Below, piece by piece: positions 45,907 to 57,900 of a stretch of DNA of 64,000 nucleotides. The notes under the pieces were generated by a model. That model was not told where the DNA came from. It saw only the letters and a list, made by a program, of their open reading frames with translations, and ran no database searches. This DNA comes from Nectonema munidae (lineage: Eukaryota; Nematomorpha; Nectonematoida; Nectonematidae): assembly GCA_030549495.1 (NCBI GenBank), contig JAUIRK010000101.1, positions 62,001 to 126,000 on the forward strand, given 5' to 3'. The position numbers and the translations under genes are program-made. Positions within the stretch are counted from its first letter, which is position 1, and each line of letters begins with the position of its first letter.

Positions 45907-48900
45907 CTGATTTATTGTCCTCTTTTAGATCATCAGTTTCCATGTCTAAAAGAATAAAGAATGAAAAGGCTAATAGAATTTAATTTACACCGAACAACTT
46001 TGAACATTGAAGATTAAATACGCGCTTAATGATTGTCCTTTTATACTTCCATTATTTAATCAAGTTTTTCCATGTTTTCAATCTATTATTCAGATTGGTC
46101 ATTTTCAACGTGACCCATCTTGGGCTGAGGTGATTCGCAAATTTTTTTAGTCACTATACGTTTTGAAAATATTTTAAAACATTTGTTAAGGTGGGGAAAA
46201 ATGTTCACAAATTATGTTTTCATACACCATTTTCACTTTAAATTCGCCCTCCATTTTGAGTTTTCGATTTCATTTTATATTCGTACTTTTCCACTTTAAA
46301 TTTCCAATTTTCCTTTTTTATGATAGGATGTAATATTCGTTAATTTAAATTTTGAAATCAAATAAACAAATTGGAAATTATTCTTATTAATGTCATTTGA
46401 AATAATGAGATTAAGAATATATTTTGCGTGCTTCACAGACAACGATCAGGTTAATTTTATTGGTATCTTTTGGAACTAGCTAAAAGTTGACTGACCTCAC
46501 ATAAAGGCGGATTTTGGAAAAAAAAACATTTTTTTTTGTAAAACCTAGTCTATGTTCAGCACAAAGAGTATAGTTTTCCAATGATGCGATTTTCAATAAA
46601 AAATTTTCGTATAAATCTTCACATTATGCTCTTCACACTTTTTTTTACTAAAATTTAGACCAAATTTTTCGAAGTAAAGTTCAATTATTAAAAAACTTAA
46701 AAAGCTTTTTCAAAAATAAATTATTCTAGCGTACATGGAAAACGATAAGCTTTCAAATGATATACATAATATGAAAAAGAAATATTGAATAATAGTTAAT
46801 TTTCTTCAAAACAAATATTCAGCAATAAAAGAAATGATAAAGTTCATATGAAGTAGAACTGGTTAGCTTCGCGTAGTAAAGAGCATGGGGTAAACTCATA
46901 AAAGTTTTATCGCAAAATGAGCAGATTATCCCTATCTTTACGTGAAAATAGATGATAAGTGTAAAAATAAAATGATTCCCTTTACGACTTCTGAAAAAAC
47001 TTATTTTAAAGATTAAGATTAACACTCACCTCTTGATTTTTCTCTTTTGAGTCTTCGTTTAGAAAATGTATCTAAAATTAAAATACAGTTTACCATTCAT
47101 TCTTTCAAAAGTTCAAGCAAACAAAACTAAATAAATTTATCTACATCTATCTATGTCAAGCAGGTTTTGATGCATGATGGATATAATTCGATAGCTTGAC
47201 TGTGGTTGGCTCATCAAATTTTGCATGAATATTTGTTAAAAGTGATTAAAAAATGAAGTAAATATTATTTCAATACTCAATTTTTATCAAAGGAACTGAA
47301 TTAAATCATTTTCAAATATGTGCATCCTTCTTATGTACTTTTTAATGGTTTTTGTTGTTTTTAAACATCATTACATTTTTAACTTCGAAGTGAAATACTA
47401 AATTTCAAAGTAAAGGATTAGAACAATTTCCTTCGTATACAATGATAATGTTAAAAATGTTAGGATAACGGCAACTTATTAAGAAACCACTTATCTAAAT
47501 TCGAGGTATAGCATACATTTATCTGCCTATTTTTGGTCAAAAATATAAGAAAGTCGAATTCCCTAGATGGGCTGTAACAAATGCTGCTTATATAAAACAA
47601 CTCTACTCCTTGTACTTTACTTATGAGCTCCTTTATATAACTAACATTTTCGTTTCTCATACCTACGTATAAGATAAATTCATTTTTATTTTGTAAGTTT
47701 TTTTTTGCGATACGTGTAACTTAGATGGGGAAGATGGGAACCGTGTGGACCATATGCGCTCTACTTGGCTAAAATCTTCATATATATAACAAGTATATGT
47801 TTAGATTAAATTTAAAAGTAAACAAAATAGCTACAAAACGATATATAATCTTCACATTAAATAGAGTTTGCACATTCATATTATTTTACTCGTCGAATCC
47901 ATCGATGTCCGAATCTTCAATGTCACTATGGAAGAGATGTGAAAAAGATGATATATTACCAGTAGTGAAGAAGAAGAATAAGAACATTATTTATTTAAAA
48001 TAAAATAATAAATTTGGTACCCAGTGCAATATAAATAGAAAAACATAAAAAAACAATCTTTATTCTGTGGGATTACTTTTTAATATAAAAGTTGCTATCT
48101 AAAAGAGCTAAGTGAAAGTTCGGGGAAAGGGAGAAAGAAGGACGAAAATAAGCCAGCTTAATTAGCTGACTAACTAATAACAACAAAAAAATGTAAACAT
48201 AATTCAAATTATCAACGTTGGGAAACCTTAAACTTTGATATTTTTGACTTCCACGTTGAAATATTTCTCTTGATTATTGTTAAAGTAAGAATGTAATATT
48301 TAGAATTCAAATTTTCACGACTTTATTGTGTTAAAAAGAAAGGAGAAGGATAAATATACATGTAAGAGTACAAAATATTTGGGTCGTTGCGAGATTCGTC
48401 AGTTGTAGGATAAATATAGTAAGTGATGTGTATGTGTGCGAATTTAGTTGAGTCAGTGTTAATTAGGGGGAGAGGTTGGTACGAAGGTTTCAGGAATTTA
48501 ATATAATGTTCTTTCTTGTGTCTTTCGAGGTAGTTGGAGGCGTAGTCTATTATTTCCATCAAAAGGGAGGTTGCTTCACTTGGTGTGTTGGCGTGTGATG
48601 TATGATATAATGGAGACCTAAGACTTTTCGGAGTTTTTGAGTTTTGCAACTTTTAGATGTTCTTGGAAGCGAACTAGAATTGTTCTTTTAAAAGGTGGCA
48701 TTCAACTCTATATACGATGTAGGTGTGTTTGCATTTGGTGTTGAGAATGAGTTCACATGTGGGTGTATGCTTCTGCAATTGGTACAGCTTTGGTTTGTTA
48801 GATAGATAAGTTTCTATATTTGGGGGACTTTTTTGAATATATGTGATTGGAAGGTTGTGTTTCTTAATGATATTTTGTATTTTTCTGCGTAGAGTACTAT

Positions 48901-51900
48901 GGATAGGAAGGAGGATTAAAGGTGTGTGTGTAGGGGGTTTAGAAGTTTCGTCCGAGAATAAGTATCTTATGCAATTAATGGGATTTTGAGAGGCCATGAA
49001 TTCTGAGTGCCATTTTTTAAGAATGTAGTACGGGTATTCATTCTGGTGAAAAATGCCGTTGAGGTTGTTGATATAGTTGTGTAGTAGGGTACTGGTATTG
49101 TTCATTTTATATATTCTTTATATGTGTCCGAGTAGGTTATTTTTTATGTTTAAGGAGTGAGCTGATTTATAGTTTATGACGATTGGCTTCTTGGCAGGTG
49201 TTATGTAGAGAGAATATGATTTGGATGTGAATGTCCAGGAAATTTAGTTCTGTGTGGTTTACTTCTTTTGTAAATTTGATATGGTCCTGCTTGTTTGCGA
49301 ATTCATAAAATTCTTCTAGGTTATTCGTGGTGTTCCAGATGAAAAAAATGTCTCCACCTAACTACGCCAGATTTCATGTGGGAAATTGGGATGCTGAGAA
49401 AGAGTATTTTCTAAAAACTGTAGATATATATTGGACAGAATAGATGAGAGTTTTCCACCCATGGGCAATCCTTTAACCCATTTTAGTTCGCGCAAAGCAG
49501 ATTTCCATTGAAAATTTGAGTTCATCTGCCTTCCTCTATGTCTATGGGTTCTGTTTATAGAGTGCTTGTTTATGGAATGTGAGGTTGTTGTATAAGACAT
49601 GGTTGAGGCATTCTATCAAGATTTTGGTTTTATCGGAATTGAAACGTGACATACATAGAGTATTTTAGAGTTGATAACTTGTGGGATAAGGGAGTAGATT
49701 GGGGTGGAATTATACAGGTCTGTACCGTCAAAGCTAACTAACCAGCTATCGTATGAGATAGGTCTTTGAAAAAACTTTTGGTTGATGATATCTTGCGAAG
49801 TAGAAATAGAGTAGGTGATGAAAGGTATTTTTTAGAAGGGGTTTCCAACTGATTTTTTCAATAGGTGTAGAAATTTTAAAGATTATTTGTCGAAAGGTGA
49901 AGTTTGGAGAGTTTTTGGGGGTTTTAGGGATACCATAGATTGTTGATGGATGCGTGTAGTTGATTAACATGTCATTTAGTTCGTTATCTTTGAGTAGACC
50001 GTTTTTGTGGAGTTTTCTGGTTAATTTGTTTGTGCTTGATATAAGTGAATTGGTGTAGGTGACAGGCTTATTAATTTTCATGTAAAATTCCTTAATTTCC
50101 AAGTGCATGCCAATTTGTTTTGTATATTCGGATTTGTCTATGATGCAAAGTTCGCTTCATTTTTCGGATCTTTTTGAGCTTTTTCAATAGATTGTTCTTA
50201 GGTTGCATAAGTTTTAGAGGAGCGCTTTCAATGATATGTTCAATGTGTTGGTTGGAAGGAGTCGGGGATATCGAAAGAAATTTTTTGGTTTCATCGAATG
50301 GGTTCTTTTTGAGTAGGAAGTTTTTGCTGGTTATTGTTTTCGAGTTTTGAAGGTAATTAAATACTCCATTGTGGTTTTAGAGAGTGAGGATAAGCAGTTT
50401 AATTTTCTTACATATATACAATAAAGTCGTGAAATTCTTACATTCTTACTCTAATTAAACCCGCCGACTTTGCCTTATCTTCTATATTCCCCTTAAAGTC
50501 TGTTTTATCATATGAAACACTTTTCACTCGTTTCACAAAAATGTCATGTTACCTTTTACTCCATCTTCTACAACCAAGGTTTCATCTTCTTTATGTTCCA
50601 TCTTTTCAACTAGAAATTATTTTTCAATTTTTTAAAAAAAGTATTGAAATGCTTTAGTTACCTTTATCATTTTTTTCCAATTCTTCATAAAGAGAAGGAG
50701 TTTCTAAATTAAAAATGATATGCTTAAGTCAGAAGTTCCCAAAGAGGGGTCCATGGACCCATAGAGGTCCATGGAAGAATTTGAAGGGGTCCGTGGAAAT
50801 TCTACTTCAAACTACTTATGCTGAATCTCCTTTAATATACTTCTATTTTCCAAATCAATATAAATATATATATTTAGAGCTTTTTTAAATAAATATTTTC
50901 TAAAGTTTTATATTTTGAATGTTTATATATGCTTTTTATTAGTTACAATATTTTTGAAAAATTTATATTTTAATTGGAAAAAAATTTTATGTCAGGCTTT
51001 ACGATTTCTCTGATTTCATATGAATAAGCATACGATTTAATCAGATGACTACAATCATTTTTTGCATAAAAATCTTTGATTAATTTTGTTGGCTCAAACT
51101 ATTCAGTTGTAGGGGTCCACAGGTAAAAAAAGTGACTAAAAAAGGTTGGGAACCACTGCCTTAAGTCGATTCGAACACCAGATTACTTTACGTATTAGAA
51201 CTAGGCAAAATAATCTAGTAAAATTTTATGAAATTATTTTTGATTACACAAAAAATTAGGTATTATTATTCATTAAAAATATGAAAAAATATATAATTTT
51301 GGAAATGTTCTTCTCGCAATATTCACAAAAATCTTTTAATTTTGACGTAAAACTTTTTCCTATCGACTAGCTTTACAAGGACTACAAATTCAAAACGCAA
51401 ACTGTTAATCTCAACTATTTAAGCTAGTAATGTCAACAATGCATAATTATACTGATGTATTAGTCCATTTTTACTATGATAAAAGTAATTATACTAAACC
51501 AGTTTTAATTTATATATACTATTGAGTGAGTTATTTTGCTATGCTAATAGATTGGACTCATTAGTTACTTATTTTACTAATAGTTTAAGCTTAAAATTTA
51601 GATGTTTACTATAAATATTAATAATTTTAATAGACCAATCATCGAAAAGAGTAGTTCTAAAAAATTTTGAATTAGTTAATATAAACAAAATTCGACAAAT
51701 AAAAATCTTGATTTAAGTTTATAAGTACAGAGAATTTTCGGATATAAATATTTGAATAAATTATGAAAAATTGAAAAATGCATTTTCAAAAAATACACTT
51801 TCTAGTTATCATTGAAAAATAGGAATTAATCTAAACAAATTAACGCCATCTTAATACAATAATTTTTTAAAAATTAAAATATCTAATTTGCTTATCAAAT

Positions 51901-54900
51901 AGTCTTATTACTGCTTATAACTTTTTTAGTTAGTAATGGAAACTTTATAGATAGTAAAAATTAACTTTACTATTTTTTTACTATTCAAATAGTAATATTG
52001 CTAGTTATTTTTTCAGTGATAAATATCTTGTCAATAGCATATTTTTGAAAAATTATGCATACAGTACCCCCTACTAGATAAGACCTTAAAATAGAACTTC
52101 CTTTCAGATACGACTTTGTATTACATTGGTTCTACCTCTCTAGAACGATATCTTATTAAAAGATACTACAACTTACGACCAATACATCCTGAGTTTATGA
52201 CGTTTCATGAGTTTGCCATTTCAGCATAAATGTACGAATAACAGATACAACAGATGCTCAATAGTACGCATTGTTGATTTTTCTAAGTATTTTATTGGTT
52301 GAGTTAAAAAAAAATAGTTTAGCTAAAAAGTTAAACTCATCAGATGGGCTAATGAAATTTTTTTGCATATCTGACCTTCTAACGTAAAAACATGATAGAT
52401 GTTAAAAGTGGATTCATATTGGTAATGAAATGCACGTGGCTACACCCATATTCAAAGCATTGTTTCTCACAGAGATCAAATAAAATATTTATGGAAAAAT
52501 GGTGAAATGATAATTTAAAACTTGAAAAATTATTTAGTTTTTGTAGGCGTTAGTTTGTATTTTATTTTTATTTACAAAATAGAATTGAAATCTGCCAATA
52601 TTTTAGAATTACACGAAAATTGATTCAAAATAACAGAAAAGTCAATTGCAAAAGAGAACAAAAACTATTCATAGAAATAATAAATCGAACACAACAAAAT
52701 ACGAAATTCAAAAAACAATAAAAATTCAATCAGATATTTAAACTAGTTTGATTACAAATGCTTAAAATCCAATATCACAAAAAGTAACTCCCACAAAATG
52801 CCTTTGAATTAAACATTTTTTGGCATGAACTGACTTTTTTCTTTATGAAGAACGTTTATCATGCAAGCCCTAAAATTCTCAACATTTGAATGTTTCATTG
52901 CACAAAGCAGGTAAACATGTAAAACTCTGTCAATATATAGACGCGACTTTAAAATATTTTTAATATAATGGAAAAATAAAATAAATCACTTGTATTTTTA
53001 ATGATTAAATTTATAATTGTTCTTTAGTTCTTAAAATATTACCTGTGCATTTTCCTTCCTCTGATTTAGTATCTTGGATCACTTCTAAAATAATAGATCT
53101 TTCAATGCAATTTTAAAGAAATAACTTAAAGCACTAAACCATTGGTTTCTTTTTCTTCAATTTCGGGAAGAGATTCTAAAAAGTTAGGAATATTAATTTT
53201 GTGATTATTTGTTTCAAAAATTTGATGCTGCCATTTGTGAACAATTGAATGCATTGATTAAGTTCGATTTAAATATAGAAAGATGGATAGATTTTTAGCA
53301 ACAAAAAAATCTAAAATTGAAGTATTTAACCTAATTGAGTAAACTTCTAAAAAATTTAACTAAAGAAAAATTTACTTTACTTTTCTAGACTTGTTCATAC
53401 AAAATTGTAAAAAAAATACAATTTAACTCTAACTCCATAAAACTTTCTAATTCTAGTCCAAAGGAAAAAGAGGAAAGATTTGAATATATGAAAAACACAG
53501 GCCTTCATCGACACAAAAATTTACATAAATAAATGATGAAAATAGTCTGCTTTAAATACATAAAATTTCATTGAAGAAGAAAGCAAATGATCAATCTTAA
53601 ATATTTTGCTTCTCATGGCAGGTCATGAAAAAACGAATTATTTAAAAAACATACTTATAACAACTTGGTTTTATAACAAAGGAAGTTAAGAAACAATTGA
53701 CAAAAGATTGGACATTTTGAAAAAAATTAAAAAAATGTTAAATGGAATACACTTCATATCAAATTACTTATTTTATTATATCTGCTAATATCATTTATGG
53801 CGGATTTTTTCTGAGAAATTTAACATAATTTTGTCAATTTATCTTACAAGTCCTTTTACCCGACTCTGACGATTTGCCAATTCCTGAGGCAGGAGTTGAG
53901 AAAAAATTGCTGTTTGGTCGATGACTTATAATGACAGGGCTAGTGTTAAGGTCGATTCTGATTATAACCCGAATCATAATCAGAATGACAGAAATTCTAC
54001 AAGCCCTAGAATTATCAATATTCGATTGTTTTAATCCACAAAGCAGGTAAACATGTAAAACTGTGTCAATTATTTCGATAATTAAGTCCTTCATCTCATT
54101 TATGTTTATGATGCAAAACATTTAATTTGTTAGTTAAGAAATGTTTTCCAAAATGTATGATTTCTCCTAACATTAAAACGAAAGCATTAAAACTGGTCTA
54201 AGTTTGATTCTTGTATTACACATATATACTTTCTATTTCCAGGATATTAATTTGTTGAATCAACGGTAAGATAAATACGTACCTTTTGATTCGTCCATTT
54301 GTTCCTTAGATTCATCCTCAGATTTTTTTTCTTCTACAACAAATTAATTTTATATCATAACAATGAAGAAAAACTTTTAAACTTTTTGATTCCATTTCAT
54401 CAACTTCTTTTGGGAGAGAAATTTCTAAACACAAAATATAGTATTTTTAGTTTCATAATTGAATTTTGAATATTAATTTTGTGATGAATGTATTTTTTTA
54501 AATGAACTTTTTTTATTCTATTTTTCTTTTTCAATTCACAATTTCCTTTCCTCAATTCTATTTTCTGTTATATAAAGACAAAGTGGAATTTAAAATAGAC
54601 AATACAGTACTAAAAATAGTATATATAAATTTAAGTTTTAATTTTTTTCGACACATGTGTCTCATAGAAAAGAAAAACCTGCATTCAGGTAGATATGGGC
54701 ATCTGTCTTTTTTTTATTATAATTTTTTCACTTATATTTTAGTCTTTAATCCTTTTGAACACATGAATTAAGAAACATTCATGTATTTTTAGTTTTTAGA
54801 TGTCTTTGGACTTTCTGGTTTAAGATGCAAAACGCAAGGCTAGACAAAAATGTATTAATTTTTTTCTTGTTGCGTTTTTATGGCATATTTGTATGGCCGT

Positions 54901-57900
54901 TAATGAAAATAAAATGGGGCAGAAACGCTTGTAGGTGTATCAAAAAATAAATCATTCACAACATTTCTAGATAATTCTTACACGAATGCATACAGACCGT
55001 ACCTTAGCCCGAATTTTTATTTGGAGGGGCCAAATGAGGCACTGGCGTGTATGTTTACATACATGCTTGGTCTAAAATGAAAGTAACAAATTTAGCTTAT
55101 AACAACTCTACTATTTGTGCTTATAAGCTCCATTATCTGCTTGTCTCTTTCTATTTCTTTGTTACCATTTCTGATAGGTTAATATTTTCGCTTCTCATAC
55201 TAAAAAGTATTTTTTATTTTAAATTTGCTTTCTTATTACAGGTAGATTATGCCCATCTTATCAAAATTAGATACTTTGATCGACTCCATAAATGATGTAA
55301 ATAATAATGTGAAAAAAGTTTATAGCAAATGTATAAATGAAAAAAAGTGGACACTTTATTAGTGCTATTGCTAACTATAGTTTGCAAGTATAAATTCTAT
55401 TTTCAAAGCAAATAATATAAATATTGCTTTGAAAAAGGAGTTTATACTCCGAACCCCTTATCTTTCAATGAGCATATCTTTCTGAAATATTGTTTACAAA
55501 GGTGTAAATAATATTTTGTATTTTCATTTTATTTGCTTTATATTGTCAGTATACGCATATTGTATAGAAAAATGAATTCATTATTTAATTTTTAAACTTG
55601 TTAATTTCAATTTTTTCGATGGTGGGGCCTATAACTTAAATCGAGGGGCCTGCCCCAAGGGCGCGATAGCTGGTTACGTGGCGGAATACAGATATTTAAG
55701 ACATATGTAAACACTTTTTTCTAGAAAACCTGTTGCATTATACGTTTTGAACGTTAACATGCCTGCTTTTATTCTTCTTTCAATAATTTAGTTTTTCCCG
55801 TTTTTGCTTTGAATATCGCTATTATGCTCATAAGATTTTCAAATATGAATAAGTAAAATTATAAACTACGCATAATATAAACATATTCATATACCAAATA
55901 TACTAAATTATAAATTCTTCCTGTTGATAAAGCGAAATGTGTATACAGCTTGCTGCAATTAACGGCTCGACTCAACTTTAAAGCTCGCCAAAAAATCCCA
56001 AAATTAGTTTGTCGTACAAGCTTTATAAAAGCCTTGATTCAGATGGAAAAAATCCGAAAGATTTTAAGAATAAAAGATATTTTACCTTCTTTAATTTCTG
56101 GCCCAACTTCACTCGATGGAGCATGCGCTTGAGAACTCTTCTCTTCTTAAAGAAAAGTTCAAACACTCAATTTCATTTTGTAATCGTTAAATTGAAAGTC
56201 AAACCTTCCTTTTCACTTTTCTCTACTTCTTCCACTTTGTCATCTAAAAGTCAAGATTCAAAGCTTCATTCAAAGATATTTTCAGTGCCTAACTTGATCA
56301 AGCTATCATGAAGTATATCATAATTGAAACAAAAACCCCATGTGCTTGTCAAGTCTATGCCATAATGAATTAAAAAGTTTTTCAAAAGTTGTACGCATAT
56401 GCATTACGGTATATTTTGAACAAATTTTTATAGACTAAAGTCATGGTTATCATCATGCCGACAAAAAAACTTTTTTCTTTTAAGCTCGAAAGCAAAATTA
56501 TTTTTATTTTGTTTCAAAGCACATTTTTTTTTAATAATGTGAAATAAATGTTTAATTGTAAGTTCTGTTGTTTTCGATCTTCATCACTAACCAAAAACTT
56601 TACGAAAGACGGGTTTTGGCTATTGAAACTAAATCAGTTTTAGTTTTGTTCAAAAATTGTGAGCTTATCTGCATCAGGTGTGAATTCCCGTCTAGTTGGT
56701 CTTAGGCAGTCAACGGTTGGTTTTGATGATTATATTTTATGCTTATTGCATGAACGCTATCGATTGTCATGTCAAACAAATTGTAAATGAGCACATTTCT
56801 TAACATATATTGTTGGTGGTAATGCCATACTTATAATTGTGCCTACAAGTAGACTTAGTCCGTTTCGAGTTAGTTCCACCCTCATGATATCCAAACCAGG
56901 ACTGGATTAGTCCGTCTATAGTTTGAACTGGACTACAATATCTATGAAGGACCGCACCAAATTGAGCCACTAAGACCGATTTTAACGGACAGTCAACCGG
57001 ACTATGAACATGTCTACTCATAACTATCATTTCTTAATTGTGGTATTTGAAATGAATAGTTTTTGGGTTATCTAAAATACGTCACAATGTCTATTTGTTG
57101 TAAAAAGTTTTACTGTATATTGTATCCATACATGTTCAAATTCCGGGCTTGTCCTATAATATCTAATTCTGAACTAGACCGTCTATAGTTTGAACTGGAC
57201 CGAATTGGACTGTAATATCTACGCACCAGATCCGATCTGACTAGAGAAATTAACGACCGCATCGAACCATTAGACGCGTTTTAATGGGTCCTACAATCCA
57301 ACCGTGAAGAGATCCTACAAGGTATTTTGCTATTAGAAATGATGATTGAATAGAAGAGAACTTACCATTTTCAATATCTAATTTTAAAAGTATATTCAAT
57401 AAGTATGCACTAGTAACAAAAAGTTATGTGCTATTTGTGCAAAGTGATAGGAGAAAGAAATCATAGCTTTAAAAATTCCTTTGCAATAGAAGTACGTCAA
57501 CGGTTTAATTGGGAATATTAAAAGTTGAATACTAACTGTTTCAGTATTCATCAAATCATGCATTAATGATAAAAATAGTGGGGAGATTTTAAAAATTAAA
57601 ATAAACCTTCTTTTTGTTTTTCTTTCATTTCATCTTCAACTTTCTCTTCTATAAAAAACAACTTTTTTTAATAATAACTTTTTACTATTACATAAAACAT
57701 CTCTTTCTTCTTCAAGGTTAATTTTCAAATTTTTTTTACCAATGAATATTTTCACATAGTTCGATGTTGAATATATAGACAACTTTTTATTCCCAATCTC
57801 AAAACTATTGTTAATTTAATCAATTAAATGTGTGATCTAGATTAAGAAGCAATCAGAAAAGAGTATCAATAGGAGAAAAGATGACAGTTATTGAAAGAAG

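Noticed and set aside
47093-47125. Candidate microexon next to 47030-47071
   Set aside because: Acceptor and donor dinucleotides are present, but the segment has an in-frame TGA in the required phase.
57690-57720. Further microexon around CTTTCTTCTTCAAGG
   Set aside because: No acceptor at the right distance in phase 1 was found on the minus strand.
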